Assembly: GCA_024364735.1 (NCBI GenBank)
Contig: JAGFNQ010000731.1
Coordinates: 61,521 to 125,520 of the forward strand
DNA from: Boesenbergia rotunda
Taxonomy: Eukaryota > Streptophyta > Magnoliopsida > Zingiberales > Zingiberaceae
DNA length: 64,000 nucleotides
Reading direction: 5' to 3'
Position numbers and translations under genes: made by a program. Numbering within the stretch: the first letter of the stretch is position 1; each line of letters begins with the position of its first letter. Of the stretch, positions 32,578 through 45,141 are shown in pieces. The notes beneath the pieces are model-generated. The model ran no database searches, was not told where the DNA came from, and saw only the letters and a list, made by a program, of their open reading frames with translations.

Positions 32578-33430
32578 TTTTCCCCACTCATGCTTGCAAC
32601 AAAAAAAAGATGACAAGGAAAATTACACAAGAAATGTTAGAAAGACCTCACCACTCGCCTCACGTGGTTGCACTCAAATTTATCCACTCAGCTTCCTTTA
32701 TAAGCCCTTAAGAAAAGAACCTTATCAACGATTTTCTCAAGACAACAAGTAGACAATCAAGTGAGCAAGAAACCAACAAGAGAATATGAGTAGAACAAGA
32801 GAAATAAACGGTTAGAACAAGAAATTCAGCAACGATCAAGAGCAATGAGAGAAATATTGGGTCCTTTCAATTCGCCGATCTTCCTTCTTTTTTTTTTTTC
32901 GAATTTCCTTTTTGTCCTTTTTTTTTCTTCAGTCAAAAAAAACACAATGACTCAAGTAACACCTTTTTTTTTTTTTTTTTTTTTTTGAGTTTAGGACCCA
33001 AATAGAGAAGCGATAAATAGAGTTGGAGAATGAAAACACCAATGGAATACTATGGATGAGAGATTAACAAAGATGAACAAGAACACAAATGAAGAAGAAC
33101 AAAACGCAAACCTGAAAATCAAGGAGCCAAGGCTCTGATACCAAATGATAAGCACCTTGGAATGGATCGCCTTGAAATTCAGATGTAGGGAAGGATATTG
33201 ACGCCACACTCAAGAAAGATGAGAGGGTGAGTGATAAGTCATGGGGGTTTCGATCGCCACAAGTTGCCTTGATAAGATCACGATTAGTTCTTTGCCTAAG
33301 AACCAAAGGAAGCTCTCACAATAGAGAAAACTCTGATTTCATTCAAACTTAACATGCCTTGGTCATACAAGAGTTCTCCTATATATAGACTTAGTGGAGG
33401 TTGAAACATTAACCTCTACCACATTTCCCA
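32578..33430 (-). mobile_element. Gypsy element F', 5' end (LTR part, primer site, leader)
   Basis: Nearly identical to 52770-53640 of element B. On the minus strand: a partial LTR (33430-33146) with TATA box (33380-33389), the Met-tRNA primer site TGGTATCAGAGC (33143-33132), the leader with poly-T/A tracts, then the first gag codons (MSGENSP region, about 32595). Gag is lost after that. At about 33430 sequence switches to the plus-strand pol of the same family. Confidence 0.85.
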
Positions 33431-33431
33431 C

Positions 33432-34912
33432 TAAGTCACACTTGTACCATTATCACCTAGGGAGGTTTGTGCGGATCAAAAAAAAATGCGAGAGAAAAGA
33501 GAAAAAGAAGAGCGAGAGCTTAAGAAAAAGAAAGGAGAGAATGAGGAAAAGAAAGAGAGAATGAGGAAAAGAAAAGAGAGAATGAGGAAAAGAAAAGAGA
33601 GAACGAGGAAAAGAAAGAGAGAAGAATAGAAAATTTGTTTGCAAGAGGAAGTGAGGTGAAGAGAGCTTATTTGACAAGGCAACCTATATTTCTTCTTTTG
33701 TGCAAGGAAACTTGCTTGGAAACTAATACTAACTCCTTGCCCAGTGATGTTGTTGCTATTTTGCAGGACTTTGAGGATGTGTTTCCCCAGGAAGTACCTC
33801 ACGGTTTGCCACCAATGAGGGGAATAGAACACCAAATGGACCTTATTCCTGGTGCTTCTCTTCCCAATAGGCCTGCCTATAGGAGCAACCCTCAAGAAAC
33901 AAAGGAGATACATAATCAAGTGGAGGAGTTATTACAAAAAGGATGGGTGAGAGAGAGCTTAAGTCCTTGTGCTGTACCAGTAATTTTGGTACCTAAAAAG
34001 GATGGATCATGGAGGATGTGCACGGACTGTAGAGCTATCAACAACATCACAATTCGGTATCGACATCCTATCCCTAGACTTGATGATTTACTTGATGAAT
34101 TGCATGGTGCTTGCTTCTTTACTAAGATTGATTTGAAAAGTGGGTACCATCAAATTAGGATAAGGGAAGGGGATGAATGGAAAACTGCTTTCAAAACTAA
34201 ATATGGATTGTATGAATGGTTGGTAATGCCTTTTGGGTTAACTAATGCGCCAAGCACTTTTATGAGGCTTATGAACCATGTTTTACGAGAATTCCTAGGA
34301 AAATTTGTGGTAGTATACTTTGATGATATTTTGGTATATTCCAAGAGTTTGGTTGAGCATGTAGCACATCTCAAATCTGTCTTGCATGTCCTTAGAAAGG
34401 AGAGACTGTATGCTAACTTAGAAAAGTGTTCTTTTTGCACTGATCATGTGGTTTTTCTTGGATTTGTCATAAGTTCTAAAGGAGTGCAGGTTGATGAAGA
34501 GAAGGTTAAGGCCATTAGAGATTGGCCAACCCCCAAAACTGTGAGTGAGGTTAGGAGCTTCCATGGGTTGGCAAGTTTCTATAGAAGGTTTGTGAAGGAT
34601 TTTAGCACACTGGCAGCACCCCTAAATGAAATTGTCAAGAAAAATATGAGTTTTAAGTGGGGAGAGAATCAAGAAAATGCATTTCAAGCACTTAAGGACA
34701 AACTCACACATGCACCCATTCTTGCTTTGCCTGATTTTTCCAAATCATTTGAAATTGAATGTGATGCATCTCATGTGGGTATTGGGGCTGTTTTACTTCA
34801 AAATGGACATCCCATTGCATATTTTAGTGAGAAGATAGGTGGCGCCACTCTCAACTATTCCACTTATGATATAGAATTGTATGCACTTGTTAGAGCTTTG
34901 CAAACATGGCAG
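33432..34912 (+). pseudogene. pol: Gypsy element F, reverse transcriptase and RNase H
   Basis: Plus-strand pol fragment of the family of element B. It begins in the post-protease linker (LVPLSPREVCADQ), passes a Lys/Glu/Arg-rich tract with a frame change, then has an open RT of about 420 codons: GIEHQMDLIPGASLPNRPAY, WRMCTDCRAINN, LYEWLVMPFGLTNAPSTF, catalytic YFDDIL (about 34316-34333). RNase H starts at IECDAS. Coding ends abruptly at about 34912 in TWQ, where the LTR fragment begins. Element C continues there with HYLWLNEFVIHTDHESLKHL. No upstream gag is attached in this orientation. Confidence 0.88.
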
Positions 34913-35523
34913 CCATGTCAACATGCACCCGGTCCCAACACAACCAACTTACTTGATTAATTCATGGCCCAATCCTGACCATGACTAACTCAAGTTAGAC
35001 CCTGAGTCCAGAGAACAGACTCGCTTGCCTTCTCTGACTCAGTCTGGTCCAGAGAACGAGCTACCGAGCTCTCTCTGACCAGTACACTTAATGCTCAGTC
35101 CCCCGGACCAAGACTTCATGCCCAGCTTCACTCACTAGGACCCACACTTAATGCTTAGTCCCCCGGACCAAGACTTCATGCCCAGCTTCATTCACCGGGA
35201 CTTAGTCCAACCTTGCTTCACTCACTAGGACCCAACATCACTCACCAGGATTTATTTCAGCTAGCTTCACTCACTAGGATTTCATTCACCTAGCTTCCCT
35301 TGCTAGGACCCGGCTTCACTCACCATGATTTCGTGCCCAGCTTCACTCACCAAGACTTCGTGCCTAACTTCACTCATCAGGACTTTTGCCCAACTTCACT
35401 CACTAGGACTTCGTACCCAGTCCCCGACTAGGACTTAATCCGAACTTAACTATCTGATCTCACTCAACCAAACTTAAATCGGTGTCAACACCAAAACAAC
35501 AATCAGGTCAGACTGCATCAACA
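34913..35523 (-). mobile_element. Truncated copia-type LTR
   Basis: The right end CATCAACA at 35523 is the complement of TGTTGATG. The next 40 bp match the starts of the LTRs at 8629 and 10984, so this is the 5' part of a minus-oriented LTR. The satellite (35060-35420, units with CTTCACTCACTAGGACT) resembles theirs in period. The palindrome array and C-rich end are missing. Confidence 0.75.
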
Positions 35524-36616
35524 GTATTAGGGTGGGACGAGCTGATAATACTTTGGGAAAGCCTTCTGGGGAGTCAAGTAGAAGAAGACGTCTTCTATTT
35601 GGTCTTCTTAGTCCGGTGGAACTAGCCAAAGCTACCTCGCCACATCCTTAACTAGTTAGACCAAGAATTCTGCACGAGAATTTAAAAATATTATTTCATT
35701 ATGTGGCTTTGTCTAGGAAAGGGTTGTTAATCCAATAGCCTGGCTAAGGCCAAAGAAGACCTCTGTGCCTCACCAAGACCTGGAAGCCAAATATTGAAAT
35801 ATATTTTTAAATTATTAATTCTTAAATCTGAATCTAACTCAAGTATCAATCAAATCTTAGACTTAACCTAATTTGAAGATAAACTTGAAATCATCTCAAA
35901 AACAACTGACTCCCTGTTTTATCACTTAGAAATGGGTGAGATGAATAGGATAAATAAAGTTAGACTAACCCAATTTTTTTAAAAAAATTTTTAAACTATA
36001 CTTAAGTCTTAAAATCTTTTTCAAAATTCTTTTTCAAATCTTTTTCAAAAATACTCTTTCAAAATCTTTTCAAAACGGCTAATTAGATCAAACTGGTTAG
36101 ATCGAATTCTGTCTCAATAACTCAACCTAGGCTTAACATGATTGATCACTTAGATTGGCAAGTGAACTTGAACAACCTATCCTGTACTTCTATTAAACTG
36201 AATCCAAACTGAGCCACTTTATGTGTAGGAACATAAAGATTTGGATCAGTGGATGTTGGATAGTGGGTGTTCCAGACATATGACTGGAAACAAGTCTAAG
36301 TTCACCAAGCTAAAATACAAGGACGTAGGAACAGTGGCGTTTGGCAACAACGCTACACTTAAGGTAATCGGGTTAGGTAACAATGACTTTACTATTAAAC
36401 GGGTCCTTTTAGTTGATAATTTTAAATTTAATTTACTTACTATTAGTTAGCTCTGTGATAGTAGATACTTAGTCACTTTCACCAACCAAGACTGCCTGAT
36501 TAAGAACTTACAAGACCCAGGGGTTACCCTGAAAGGACTTAGGAAAAATAACGTCTACATCATAAACCTACCAACCTTACTTAAGTGTCATCTAACCCAG
36601 GTAGAAGAGACTAAAC
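35524..36616 (+). pseudogene. Ty1/copia element H: spacer, protease, GAG-pre-integrase start
   Basis: 35524-36230 is the same spacer as in element A. At 36241 the aspartic protease starts (DQWMLDSGCSRHMTG, catalytic DSG), continuing through VKVIGLGN-like text to FKFNLLTIS. A TAG at 36448 interrupts it, after which the frame continues (LCDSRYLVTFTNQDCLI). The GAG-pre-integrase domain is entered (YIINLPTLLKCHLTQVEETKL) when the solo LTR interrupts. Confidence 0.8.
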
Positions 36617-37861
36617 TGTTGGATCGAAGAAAACGATAGAGAGGAGAGTGAATATCGTTATAAAATTTTCGGACAGTTAAAGAATATACGCAGCGGAAAA
36701 AGATAGAACACACGAGAACACAAGTCGGTTTTACTTGGTTCGGAGTCGCGGTCGGCTTCTACTCCAAGGCCCACGGTCCTTGACCATTTACTTTGGGCAA
36801 TTCTATAATCACAATAAGAGTTACAAATTAAGTACAGAAGTAGATCAGAAAATTAAAATTGCAATACTTTTCGTTACCGACGCCCGAGGTGGATCGAGTT
36901 TCGGAGCAGAGGGTTGTCGTCGGCGCTGGAATCTCGATGTCGGAGTTTGCCGGAGCATAGCGCTTGAACGAAATGATTTGGAGCGTTGAGAGCAAGTGAT
37001 GTCGAAGCCTTGGGGGTGAACCCCCTTTATAGCACCCATACGGGCGCTTGTGACGATGGGGGCGCCTTACACGTGGCCTTCCCTACGCGAACCCTTATCC
37101 GCAGGCTCGGTCAGCGCTTATCCATCTCCACTTGGGCGCCTGAGCTGATGGGGGCGCTTGTGACCTCACGGGCGCCTGACCTGCCTTGGTCCAGAGGCTT
37201 TGCAGCTATGTTCTGGAATTTGCCTTCACACTGGGGCGCCCGTATCCATACGGGCGCCTGAGTCCATCCGGGCACCTAGCCCCAGTGAGGCACCTCACTT
37301 GCAGAAGACTAGTCCTTCGATCCTGCAACTCAGGTTAGTTCCAAAACACAACAAACAAATGTATTAGTCATTAGATACAGCCGTAGCTGTCTTGGTTCTG
37401 ACTTTGGGTCTCCCAAATGAAACCCTAGGTCGAACCGACGCCTACTGTTCCCTCGACGGGGAACGCGTCCTCACCTACTCCTCTCAGAAGAGTTTACCTT
37501 TTGCCAACCGGCTCCTCCGATTGGACATTTGCCCAATCCACCTGACCAGGTCTTCGTGCCCAACTTCCAGTCAGGTCTTCTTGCCCAACTTCTGGTCAGG
37601 TCTTCAGTGCCCAGCCCCTTGCCAGGACTTCTTGCCTAGTCCTTGACCAGGACTTCTTTGCCCGACTTCCGATCAGGTCTTCTTGCCCAGTCCTTGACAA
37701 GGACATCTTTGCCCAGCCCTTTGCCAGGACTTCTTGCCTAGCGTACCTAGGGCTTTTCCTGCATACTCAGTACAGATGTTAGATCACAATAACACCTTAA
37801 CTTCTGAACCCTTTGCCATTATCAAAACCAAGGTTTGACTTAGGTGCTGCCTGCACCAACA
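36617..37861 (-). mobile_element. Solo copia LTR with target duplication TAAAC (1245 bp)
   Basis: Termini TGTTGG and CCAACA, flanked by TAAAC at 36612-36616 and 37862-37866. It is the same family and orientation as the LTR of copia A (shared text around GGTTCGGAGTCGCGGTCGG and CGAACCGACGCCTACTG). The GC palindrome array lies at 37045-37290, the TATA box (GCTATAAAG, minus) at 37025-37033 and the satellite at 37520-37745. It sits inside element H, which belongs to the family of A. Confidence 0.93.
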
Positions 37862-39450
37862 TAAACTCCGGCATAGGAGATTAGGACATGCCAATTTAAA
37901 GTTAATCTCCAGACTCAGCCAAAAAGGACTAGTCAAAGGCATACCGAAACATAGAAATCTTGAAAATTCAATTTGAGGTCCATATCAACAGGGTAAATAG
38001 ATCATGTCTACTCATAAGCTACCCAGCCCGACCTGACCCAATCTGTACTTGAGCTCCTATATTTGACTTATTTGATTCTTATAGAGCCAAGTTACTAAGT
38101 GGAAACCGGTACTGCTTAGTTATAATTGATGATTATTCTAGATTCACTTGGGTTCAAATTCTTAAAATCAAAGATCAATGTCTTGAATCCTTTGAAACAT
38201 TAATTAGAATCATTGAAAATCAAAAAGATACCAAAGTTAAAAGAATTCGAAGTGATCAAAGGGGCGAATTCGAAAATCTAAAGATTACTAAATTCTGCAA
38301 TAAAAATGGATACTTTCATGAATTTTCTATTCTAGAACTCCCCAGCAAAATGGTCTAGTTGAAAGACGAAATAGAACCCTCCAAGAAGCAGCTAGAACCA
38401 TGCTTAACGAGTACAACTTGGCTAATCACTTTTGGGCAGAAGCAGTTAGCACTGCCTGTTATATTCAAATAGGATCCTTATCAATAAAAGTCATAATAAG
38501 ACCCCCTATGAAATCTATTATAATAAATCACCTAACCTACATTATGTAAGGGTCTTTAGTGTAAAGTCTACATTTTAAATACAAAAGACTACTTAGGTAA
38601 ATTTCAATCCAAAACCTCCCTACGAATATTTTTAGGATACTTAACAACAAGTAGAGCCTACACAGAGTATATAACAAACAAACTCTTAAAATTGAATAAA
38701 CCACTAATATTGTGTTTGATGAGGAAAACAAATCTAATTCAAACCTGCAATCCAATCAACCCAACCTAACTAACTCAATAGACGATGAGTCTAGACTAGA
38801 CCAACTTACTGATTTATCCACTGAATCAATCTTAGACTCACCTACTAAACCGGTCCTTGAACCAAATATAATTTTACCTACTGAATCGGTCCCTAAACCA
38901 AATTTAATTTCACCTGCTGAACCAATTCATGAACCAACCCAAAACCTACCAGCTAGACCTGAGGCTGACCAAGTTCTAGGAGACCTAAGAAATCTAGATT
39001 AAATCACCCAACTGATCAGATTATAGGTGATCCAAGTCTAGGGGTAAAAACAAGGTCATCCTATAGAAACCTAAGTCAGGTTGCACTAATTTCAAAGATT
39101 GAACCTAAGACTATAGAAGAGGCCTTACCTAACCCAGACTAGAGCATAGCCATGAAGAAGTAGCCCAGTTCGATAGAAACCAAGTCTGGGACTTAGTACC
39201 TAAACCTGAAGATAAATCCATTATAGACACTAAGTGGGTGTTTAGGAATAAATTAAACAACCAAGGTGAAATAGTTAGAAATAAAGCCCGCTTGCTAATG
39301 ATGAATCTTATGCCCTGTAGCTAAACTTGAGTCAATTAGAAAGTTACTAGCCCATTGTAGTCCATAGAGGTTTCAAATTGTACCAAATGGATGTTAAGTC
39401 AATCTTCCTAAATGGGTTTATAAAAGAAGTATATGTGATGAAAGCCAAGG
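37862..39450 (+). pseudogene. Ty1/copia element H continued: integrase and RT remnants
   Basis: Integrase core recognisable by GNRYCLVIIDDYSRFTWV (about 38105-38150), IRSDQRGEFEN, then PQQNGLVERRNRTLQEAARTM (about 38340-38405) and NKTPYEIYYNKSPNL. Further on are the linker with repeated TEPVPEPN-like text (38790-38960) and fragments of RT (EEALPNPD, DTKWVFRNKLN, MDVKSIFLNGFI at about 39390). Many stops and shifts. Coding resemblance ends near 39440, where gypsy sequence begins. Confidence 0.8.
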
Positions 39451-39515
39451 AGGGGTTTCAAGCTTACAAGACAAAGCCAACGATGAAGAGGCATTGAAGG
39501 GAATTGGAGGACCCA
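39451..39515 (+). mobile_element. Short gypsy LTR fragment
   Basis: About 65 bp (CTTACAAGACAAAGCC ... GGAATTGGAGGACCCA) matches the LTR-encoded pol end of element B (complement of 54005-54075). It joins copia H to the LTR of element C. Confidence 0.6.
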
Positions 39516-40273
39516 TGATGGAGTCAAAGGAAGTGAACAAATTGCCCAACAAGCTAACAATCTGATCATGCTCAACCCACTCTAGAAGATGTTGATGATC
39601 CATTATGCATTAAAGGAGGCCCAATTAGGGCTAAGGCTAACAAGATGAAAGAAGCACTTAATGTGCTAATTGAAGATGTGAAAGCCAAAGCAACCATTGA
39701 AGAAGGTTTGACCAAGAGCAAGTCATACGGCTAAGTCAACCTAATTCAAGCCTTAGATGAGCTTAACTAGACACTTAAGTCTTCTATCTATGTAAGAAGG
39801 ATATGTTAATTTTGTGGGTTCAATTTAGGCCCAATTTCTAGCTTTATTTGGGTTGTAATGGTGCCAAGAGCTCAATAGGCCTATGTAGTCTATATAGGCC
39901 TCTACTAAATGGGCTTCCTTTTGCCCTTTTAGGGTTTTTAGGTCACCCTATAGCTATAAATATAAGGAATGGAGGCCACAACATGTAGCTTTTGGCTTAT
40001 TCAATCTACTACATGGTGATGCTCTCACTTGTTGGTTCTTCATTGAACTAGAACTTATCAAGGCATCCCCTTGTGGTGTTCAAGACTTATCAACCTCCAT
40101 CCCAAGGTTGTGGCGTCTATCTTCTTCTTCTTCTATACCAAGGTTCGTGCTTCCTTAGGCATTGGGTCGAGGTTTCTTTCTTTCATTCTCCATCTTTCCG
40201 ATTTGGGCTATCTTTCTCTCTTCCTTCCATTTGTTGTGTGTTCTTGAGACTTCTTCTCATTGGGTTCGCATCA
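39516..40273 (+). mobile_element. 5' LTR of CRM-like gypsy element C (758 bp)
   Basis: Ends TGATG and CATCA, directly followed by a Met-tRNA primer site. A TATA box (CTATAAATATAAGG) is at about 39954-39967. The first 250 bp still read as the pol C-terminus (MKEALNVLIEDVKAK), as in the 3' LTR of element D. Confidence 0.88.
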
Positions 40274-40275
40274 TT

Positions 40276-40288
40276 TGGTATCAGAGCC
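40276..40288 (+). other. Primer-binding site of element C
   Basis: TGGTATCAGAGCC, complementary to initiator tRNA-Met, two bases after the LTR end. Confidence 0.9.
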
Positions 40289-41148
40289 TTAAGTTCTCTA
40301 AATCAATTTGGTTATCCTTTTCTTTGTGTTCTTGAGTCTCTATCTTATTTTTGTTTCTTTTCTTTTTCTTAGTAAGCCTTACTTGCTTTGTTTCTCAAAA
40401 AAAAAAAGAGGAGGAAAAAAAATTCGGCCAAAAAAAAAAGGAAGCAAAGAATGGAAGGAAGAAAGAAAAAAAAGGAGAAAAGCCGAAACAAAAAATAAAA
40501 AGAAGCAAACAAGGCTGGAAAAAAAAGAAGTAGAGACTTTGTTTGCAAATTTAATTTTGTCATTTCTTTTAAAGTTTGCCTAGATTCAATTCTAGTAGCC
40601 TAGATTAAGTTCTGGCGACTTTCATTTCAGCTCTTATTTCAAGTATTCTTATTTCATTTCAAGTTAGCTTAGATTCAATTCTGGCGACTTTCATTTCAGC
40701 TCTTATTTCAAGTATTCTTATTTCATTTCAAGTTAGCCTAGATTCAATTCTGGCAGTCTAGATTAAGTTCTGGCAACTTTCCTTTCAGCTCTTATTTCAA
40801 GTACTTTCATTTTCCTTTAAGTTGCCTAGATTCAATTCTGGCAGCTTAGATTAAGTTCTGGCAACTTTCCTTTGAGCTCTTTAATTCACGTTTTGCTATC
40901 TTTCATTTCCGCATTAGCCTAAATTTTGACTAGATTCAATTCTGGCAAATTTCCTTTCAGCACTTATTTCAAGTTTTCAATTCTGCAATTTGCACTTTTT
41001 GTCTTGAATTCCTATCTTTTGTCCTAACACCCTTGGGAATTTTGATAGTCCACGAACGCTTACAAGGTATTTGCCTCAATTCTCAGTTCAAGTTCTTTAA
41101 AGAGCTAACGTACGTGAGTTAGAGTGTTTGAGTGAAACAGGTTGTTCA
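40289..41148 (+). other. 5' leader of element C with tandem repeats
   Basis: A purine-rich A/G block (40385-40535) is followed by about four copies of a 70-90 bp unit beginning AGATTCAATTCTGGC and including CAGCTCTTATTTCAAGTA (about 40585-40990). The same leader, shortened, precedes gag of element E at 61566-61920. Confidence 0.8.
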
Positions 41149-44100
41149 ATAGCGACAAGTGGAGAAGAAGCAAGACCTAGAGAATCCCTTGATCAACATG
41201 CTTTGAGATAACACTTGGAACGCATGGAAATCCGTTTTAGTCAGATTATGGACAGATTAGAGAAACAAGATGATGTAATTGCAAGATTACGACATAGCCA
41301 AGTTGGTAGAGTTCCTTCACGAAGTGCTAGACAATATAATCGTGGTGACCATGATGATGATGATGATGGCGTATCTGAGGACATTGATGATAGAGCTTCA
41401 AGTGGCAGATCGGATCATGCTCGAGTTGGTGGTAGAAGATGAAGGATGAATGATCATGTGGATAGAAACTTGGGAAATATCAAGATGAGGATTCCTTCAT
41501 TTCAAGGCAAAAGTGATCCTGAAGCCTATTTAGAGTGGGAAAAGAAAGTGTAATTAGTATTTGATTGTCACAACTATTCTGAAGAGAAGAAGGTAAAACT
41601 CGCTGCCGTTGAATTTGTTGATTATGCAATTATTTGGTGGGGTCAAATTATTCTAAGCAGGAGAAGAAACAAAGAGAGACCTGTTGGTAGTTGGGAGGAG
41701 ATGAAGACTATTATGAGAAAGGGATTCATTGCAACACATTACTATCGGGATTTGTATCAATGGTTACAAAGTCTCACACAAGGATCCAAGACTGTGGAGG
41801 AATACCACAAGGAGATGGAAATTGCCATGATTCGAGCCAATGTGGAGGAGGACCGAGAAGCAACCATGGCACGATTTTTACAATGTTTAAATCAAGAAAT
41901 TGCAAATGTAGTGGAATTGCAACATTATGTGGAGCTTGAAGACATGGTGCATATGTCCATGAAAGTTGAAAGACAACTCAAAAAGAAGGGATCAAACAAG
42001 CATGGGGGGCAAAGTTCTCATTCGTCAACTTGGAAATCTAGTTGGAACAAAAGAGATGATAAAGTTGAATCAAAGAAGAAGTTTGATTTTTCAAAGAATA
42101 AAGATGCTAGCTCTCCATTGGTCAAGGGAAAGGAACCTCTCCAACCTTCAAGAAATAGAGATATTAAATGTTGTAAGTGCTTGGGAAGGGGACATATCGC
42201 ATCACAATGCCCAAACAAAAGAATTATGATTTTGAAAGAAAATGGTGACATCAAGACTAAAAGTGAATCCGAGGATGATAGTTTCTTGCCCACATTATTG
42301 GAAAGTGAAGAAGAGTATTCCATTGAAGGTGAAGCCCTTGTCACTAGGCGTGCTCTAAATGTTCAAGTGAAAGAAGATAATGAAGAACAACGAGACAACA
42401 TATTTCATACCCGTTGCCACATCAAAGACAAGGTTAGATGGGGGAAGTTGCACTAATATAGCTAGTACTATTTTGGTTGAGAAGTTATGCTTACCTACCA
42501 CTAAGCATCCTAGACCTTATAAACTACAATGGTTGAATGATTGCGGGGATGTCAAGGTCAACAAGCAAGTGTTGGTTTCATTTTTCATTGGTAGATATCA
42601 TGATGAGATACTTTGTGGCGTAGTGCCAATGCATGCAAGTCATTTACTTTTTGGTAGACCATGCAATTTGATAGGAAGGTCATGCATGATGGGTTTAAAA
42701 ATAAGTATTCTTTTATGATGCATGGAAAACATGTAACTCTTGTACCATTGACTCCTAAGCAAGTATATGAAGATCAATTGAGGATCAAAAATGAGAGTGA
42801 AAAAAGAAGAGAATGTGAGAAAAAAGAAAATGAGAAAAAGAAAAAGTGTGTGAGAAAAGAAAAGGTGAGGATGAGATGAGTGGAAAAAAGAATGAAAGGG
42901 GAAATGAAATTCAAAAGCAAGAGAGTAAAAAAGGGAGCTTTTATGAAAAAGAAAGAGAGGTTAAGAGGGCGTTTTATGCTTCACAGCCAATGATTGTACT
43001 TTTGTACAAGGAGACCGATTTTAACACTAACGATCTTAACCCTACTTTGCCTAGTTTTGTTAAATCTCTTTTGCAGGAATTTGATGATGAGGTTCCTGAT
43101 GGATTGCCACCACTTAGAGGAATAGAGCACCAAATTGATTTCATCCCTGGAGCCACAATTCCTAATCGGTCAGCCTATAGGTGTAACCCTGCTGAGATAA
43201 AAGAACTTCAAAGGCAAGATGAAGAGCTGATGAGAAAAGGGTATGTCCGAGAAAGTTTGAGTCCACGTTTTGCTAGTACCTAAGAAGGATGGAACATGGA
43301 GAATGTGCATTGATTGTAGAGCTATCAACAAGATTACGGTAAAGTATCGTCATCTTATTCCTAGATTAGATGATATGCTTGATGAACTACAAGGCTCTTG
43401 CATTTTCTCTAAAATTGATTTGAAGTCGGGCTATCATCAAATTCCATGCGTGAGGGAGTCGAATAGAAAACTGCATTTAAGACAAGGTATGGTTTGTATG
43501 AATGGTTAGTAATGCCATTTGGGCTTACTAATGCACTTAGTACTTTCATGAGGTTAATGAACCATATTTTCCGTGCTTTTATTGGAAATTTTGTTGTAGT
43601 ATATTTTGATGACATCTTGATTTATAGCAAAAATGTTCTCATTGTTTTGAGTAATGAAAAGTTGTATGCTAACCTTCAAAAATGTTCTTTTTGCACTAAT
43701 TAGATTGAGTTTCTTGGTTATGTTGTTAGTGCTAAGGGAATAGCAGTTGATGAGAAGAAGGTTAAGGCTATTCGTGAATGGCCAACACCAAAAACAATCA
43801 CGGAGGTACGTAACTTCCATGGTTTGGCAAGTTTCTACAGAAGGTTTGTTAAGAATTTTAGCACTTTAGCTGCACCCTTGACCGAAATTGTCAAAAAGAG
43901 TGTTGTATTTCATTGGGATAGTGAACAGGATTCAGCCTTCAACTCACTTAAGGAGAATTAAGTTCTGCACCATTCCTTGCGTTACCTAACATTGCTAAAA
44001 CTTTTGAAATTGTGTGATGCATCAGGAATAGGTATTGGCACTGTGTTGATATAAGAAGGTCGACCCCTTGCTTATTTTAGTGAGAAATTGAGTGGACCAG

Positions 44101-44590
44101 CTTTGAACTATCCCACTTATGACAAAGAGATGTATGGTTTGGTGAGGGCTTTAGAGACTTGGCAGCATTACTTGTGGCTTAATGAGTTTGTCATTCACAC
44201 TGATCATGAATCATTGAAGCACTTGAAGTGCCAAAGTAAGTTGAATAGACGTCATGCGAAATGGGTGGAGTTCATTGAATCATTTCCTTATGTGATCAAG
44301 TATAAACGAGGTATGGAAAATACTGTTGCCGATGCTTTATCTCGACGGTATACCTTACTCTCTACTTTGAACACTAAATTGTTAGGATTTGAATACATTA
44401 AAGATCTATATTCTAAAGATCCTGACTTTGGAAATGTATTTGAAGTTTGTGAGCATGCTGCATTTGGGAAGTTTTATATAGGCATGAGGGATTTCTATTT
44501 AGAGTTAATAGTTTTATAGGCATTTGGGAAGTTTTATAGGCATGAGGGATTTCATTGAGGGAATTATTAGTCCAAGAAGCCCATGGTGGG
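41149..44590 (+). pseudogene. CRM-like gypsy gag-pol of element C, heavily mutated
   Basis: Gag, protease, RT and RNase H in order. The start codon is ATA (41149) where element E has ATG. Stops lie at 41209 (TAA for CAA), 41440 and 41551 (TAA for GAA). Gag core is at about 41460-41980 and the zinc knuckle CKCLGRGHIASQC at about 42175-42210. The protease DGGSC is preserved at about 42436, but a deletion just upstream shifts the frame. The RT is split into frames, with TWRMCIDCRAINK (43291), EWLVMPFGLTNA (43500) and YFDDILIYSK (about 43604). RNase H has a stop at 43960 and then DHESLKHLKC and VADALSRRY (to about 44349). Text breaks off at about 44590 in the linker before integrase. A 57-bp duplication lies at 44460-44555. 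The sequence is dead but clearly homologous to E. Confidence 0.9.
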
Positions 44591-45140
44591 GGACCTCCAT
44601 GTCAATGATTTAGCCGCGTCGTTATCCTCTGACTTGGCAAAACCTTATCAACCCTCAAGTGCCTTGGAGCACTGGGGTGCCTTAGTGATGATGTGGCNCT
44701 ATCAGAATAAATTGGAAAGTGCTTGCAACGGGTGGCCCATCAGCTCAACACTCTTAGGTTATTCACTTATTAAGAAAAATTCATCCGTAAATTCGCCGAA
44801 GTTAAGATTTAATCGTTAGATGTCTGGGAGACTGAAAAGGCGCTATGTCGTTGCACAAATATGAATTCCAATGACTTTTGCTACTCTAGCCTTCCTTACC
44901 ACTATTTTTTATTCCTTTCAAGTATTTCACCTTAAAATAATAAATTCTAAGAACAGCAAAGAGGCAACCGCAAGAGCTTCAATCGGGTCGCTCACTACTC
45001 ATGGAGAAAAGTGCCAACTCGGGCATCCTGGGACCTTATTAGGTAGCGATCAGTGAAACTTCAACACTAGCTGAACACTTGGCCATGCGAATCCACTAGA
45101 GTGTATAGGGGTTCGACTAGGGCATGTGTGTGCATAAAAT
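44591..45140. other. Non-coding stretch
   Basis: No gene. It contains a single ambiguous base (44698) and, at 44757-44860, a diverged relative of the 264-bp unit that is tandemly repeated at 45552-46080 (shared TTAAGAAAAATTCATC). Confidence 0.5.
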
Positions 45141-45141
45141 C

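Noticed and set aside
33453..33677. Phe/Ser-rich minus-strand ORFs at 33.5 and 51.1 kb
   Set aside because: They are the complement of the Lys/Glu/Arg-rich linker between protease and RT of the gypsy family.
39593..39600. LTR start of element C at TGATGATCC
   Set aside because: In element D the polypurine tract lies directly before TGATGGAGAC, which corresponds to 39516 in C. Both LTRs then measure 758-759 bp.
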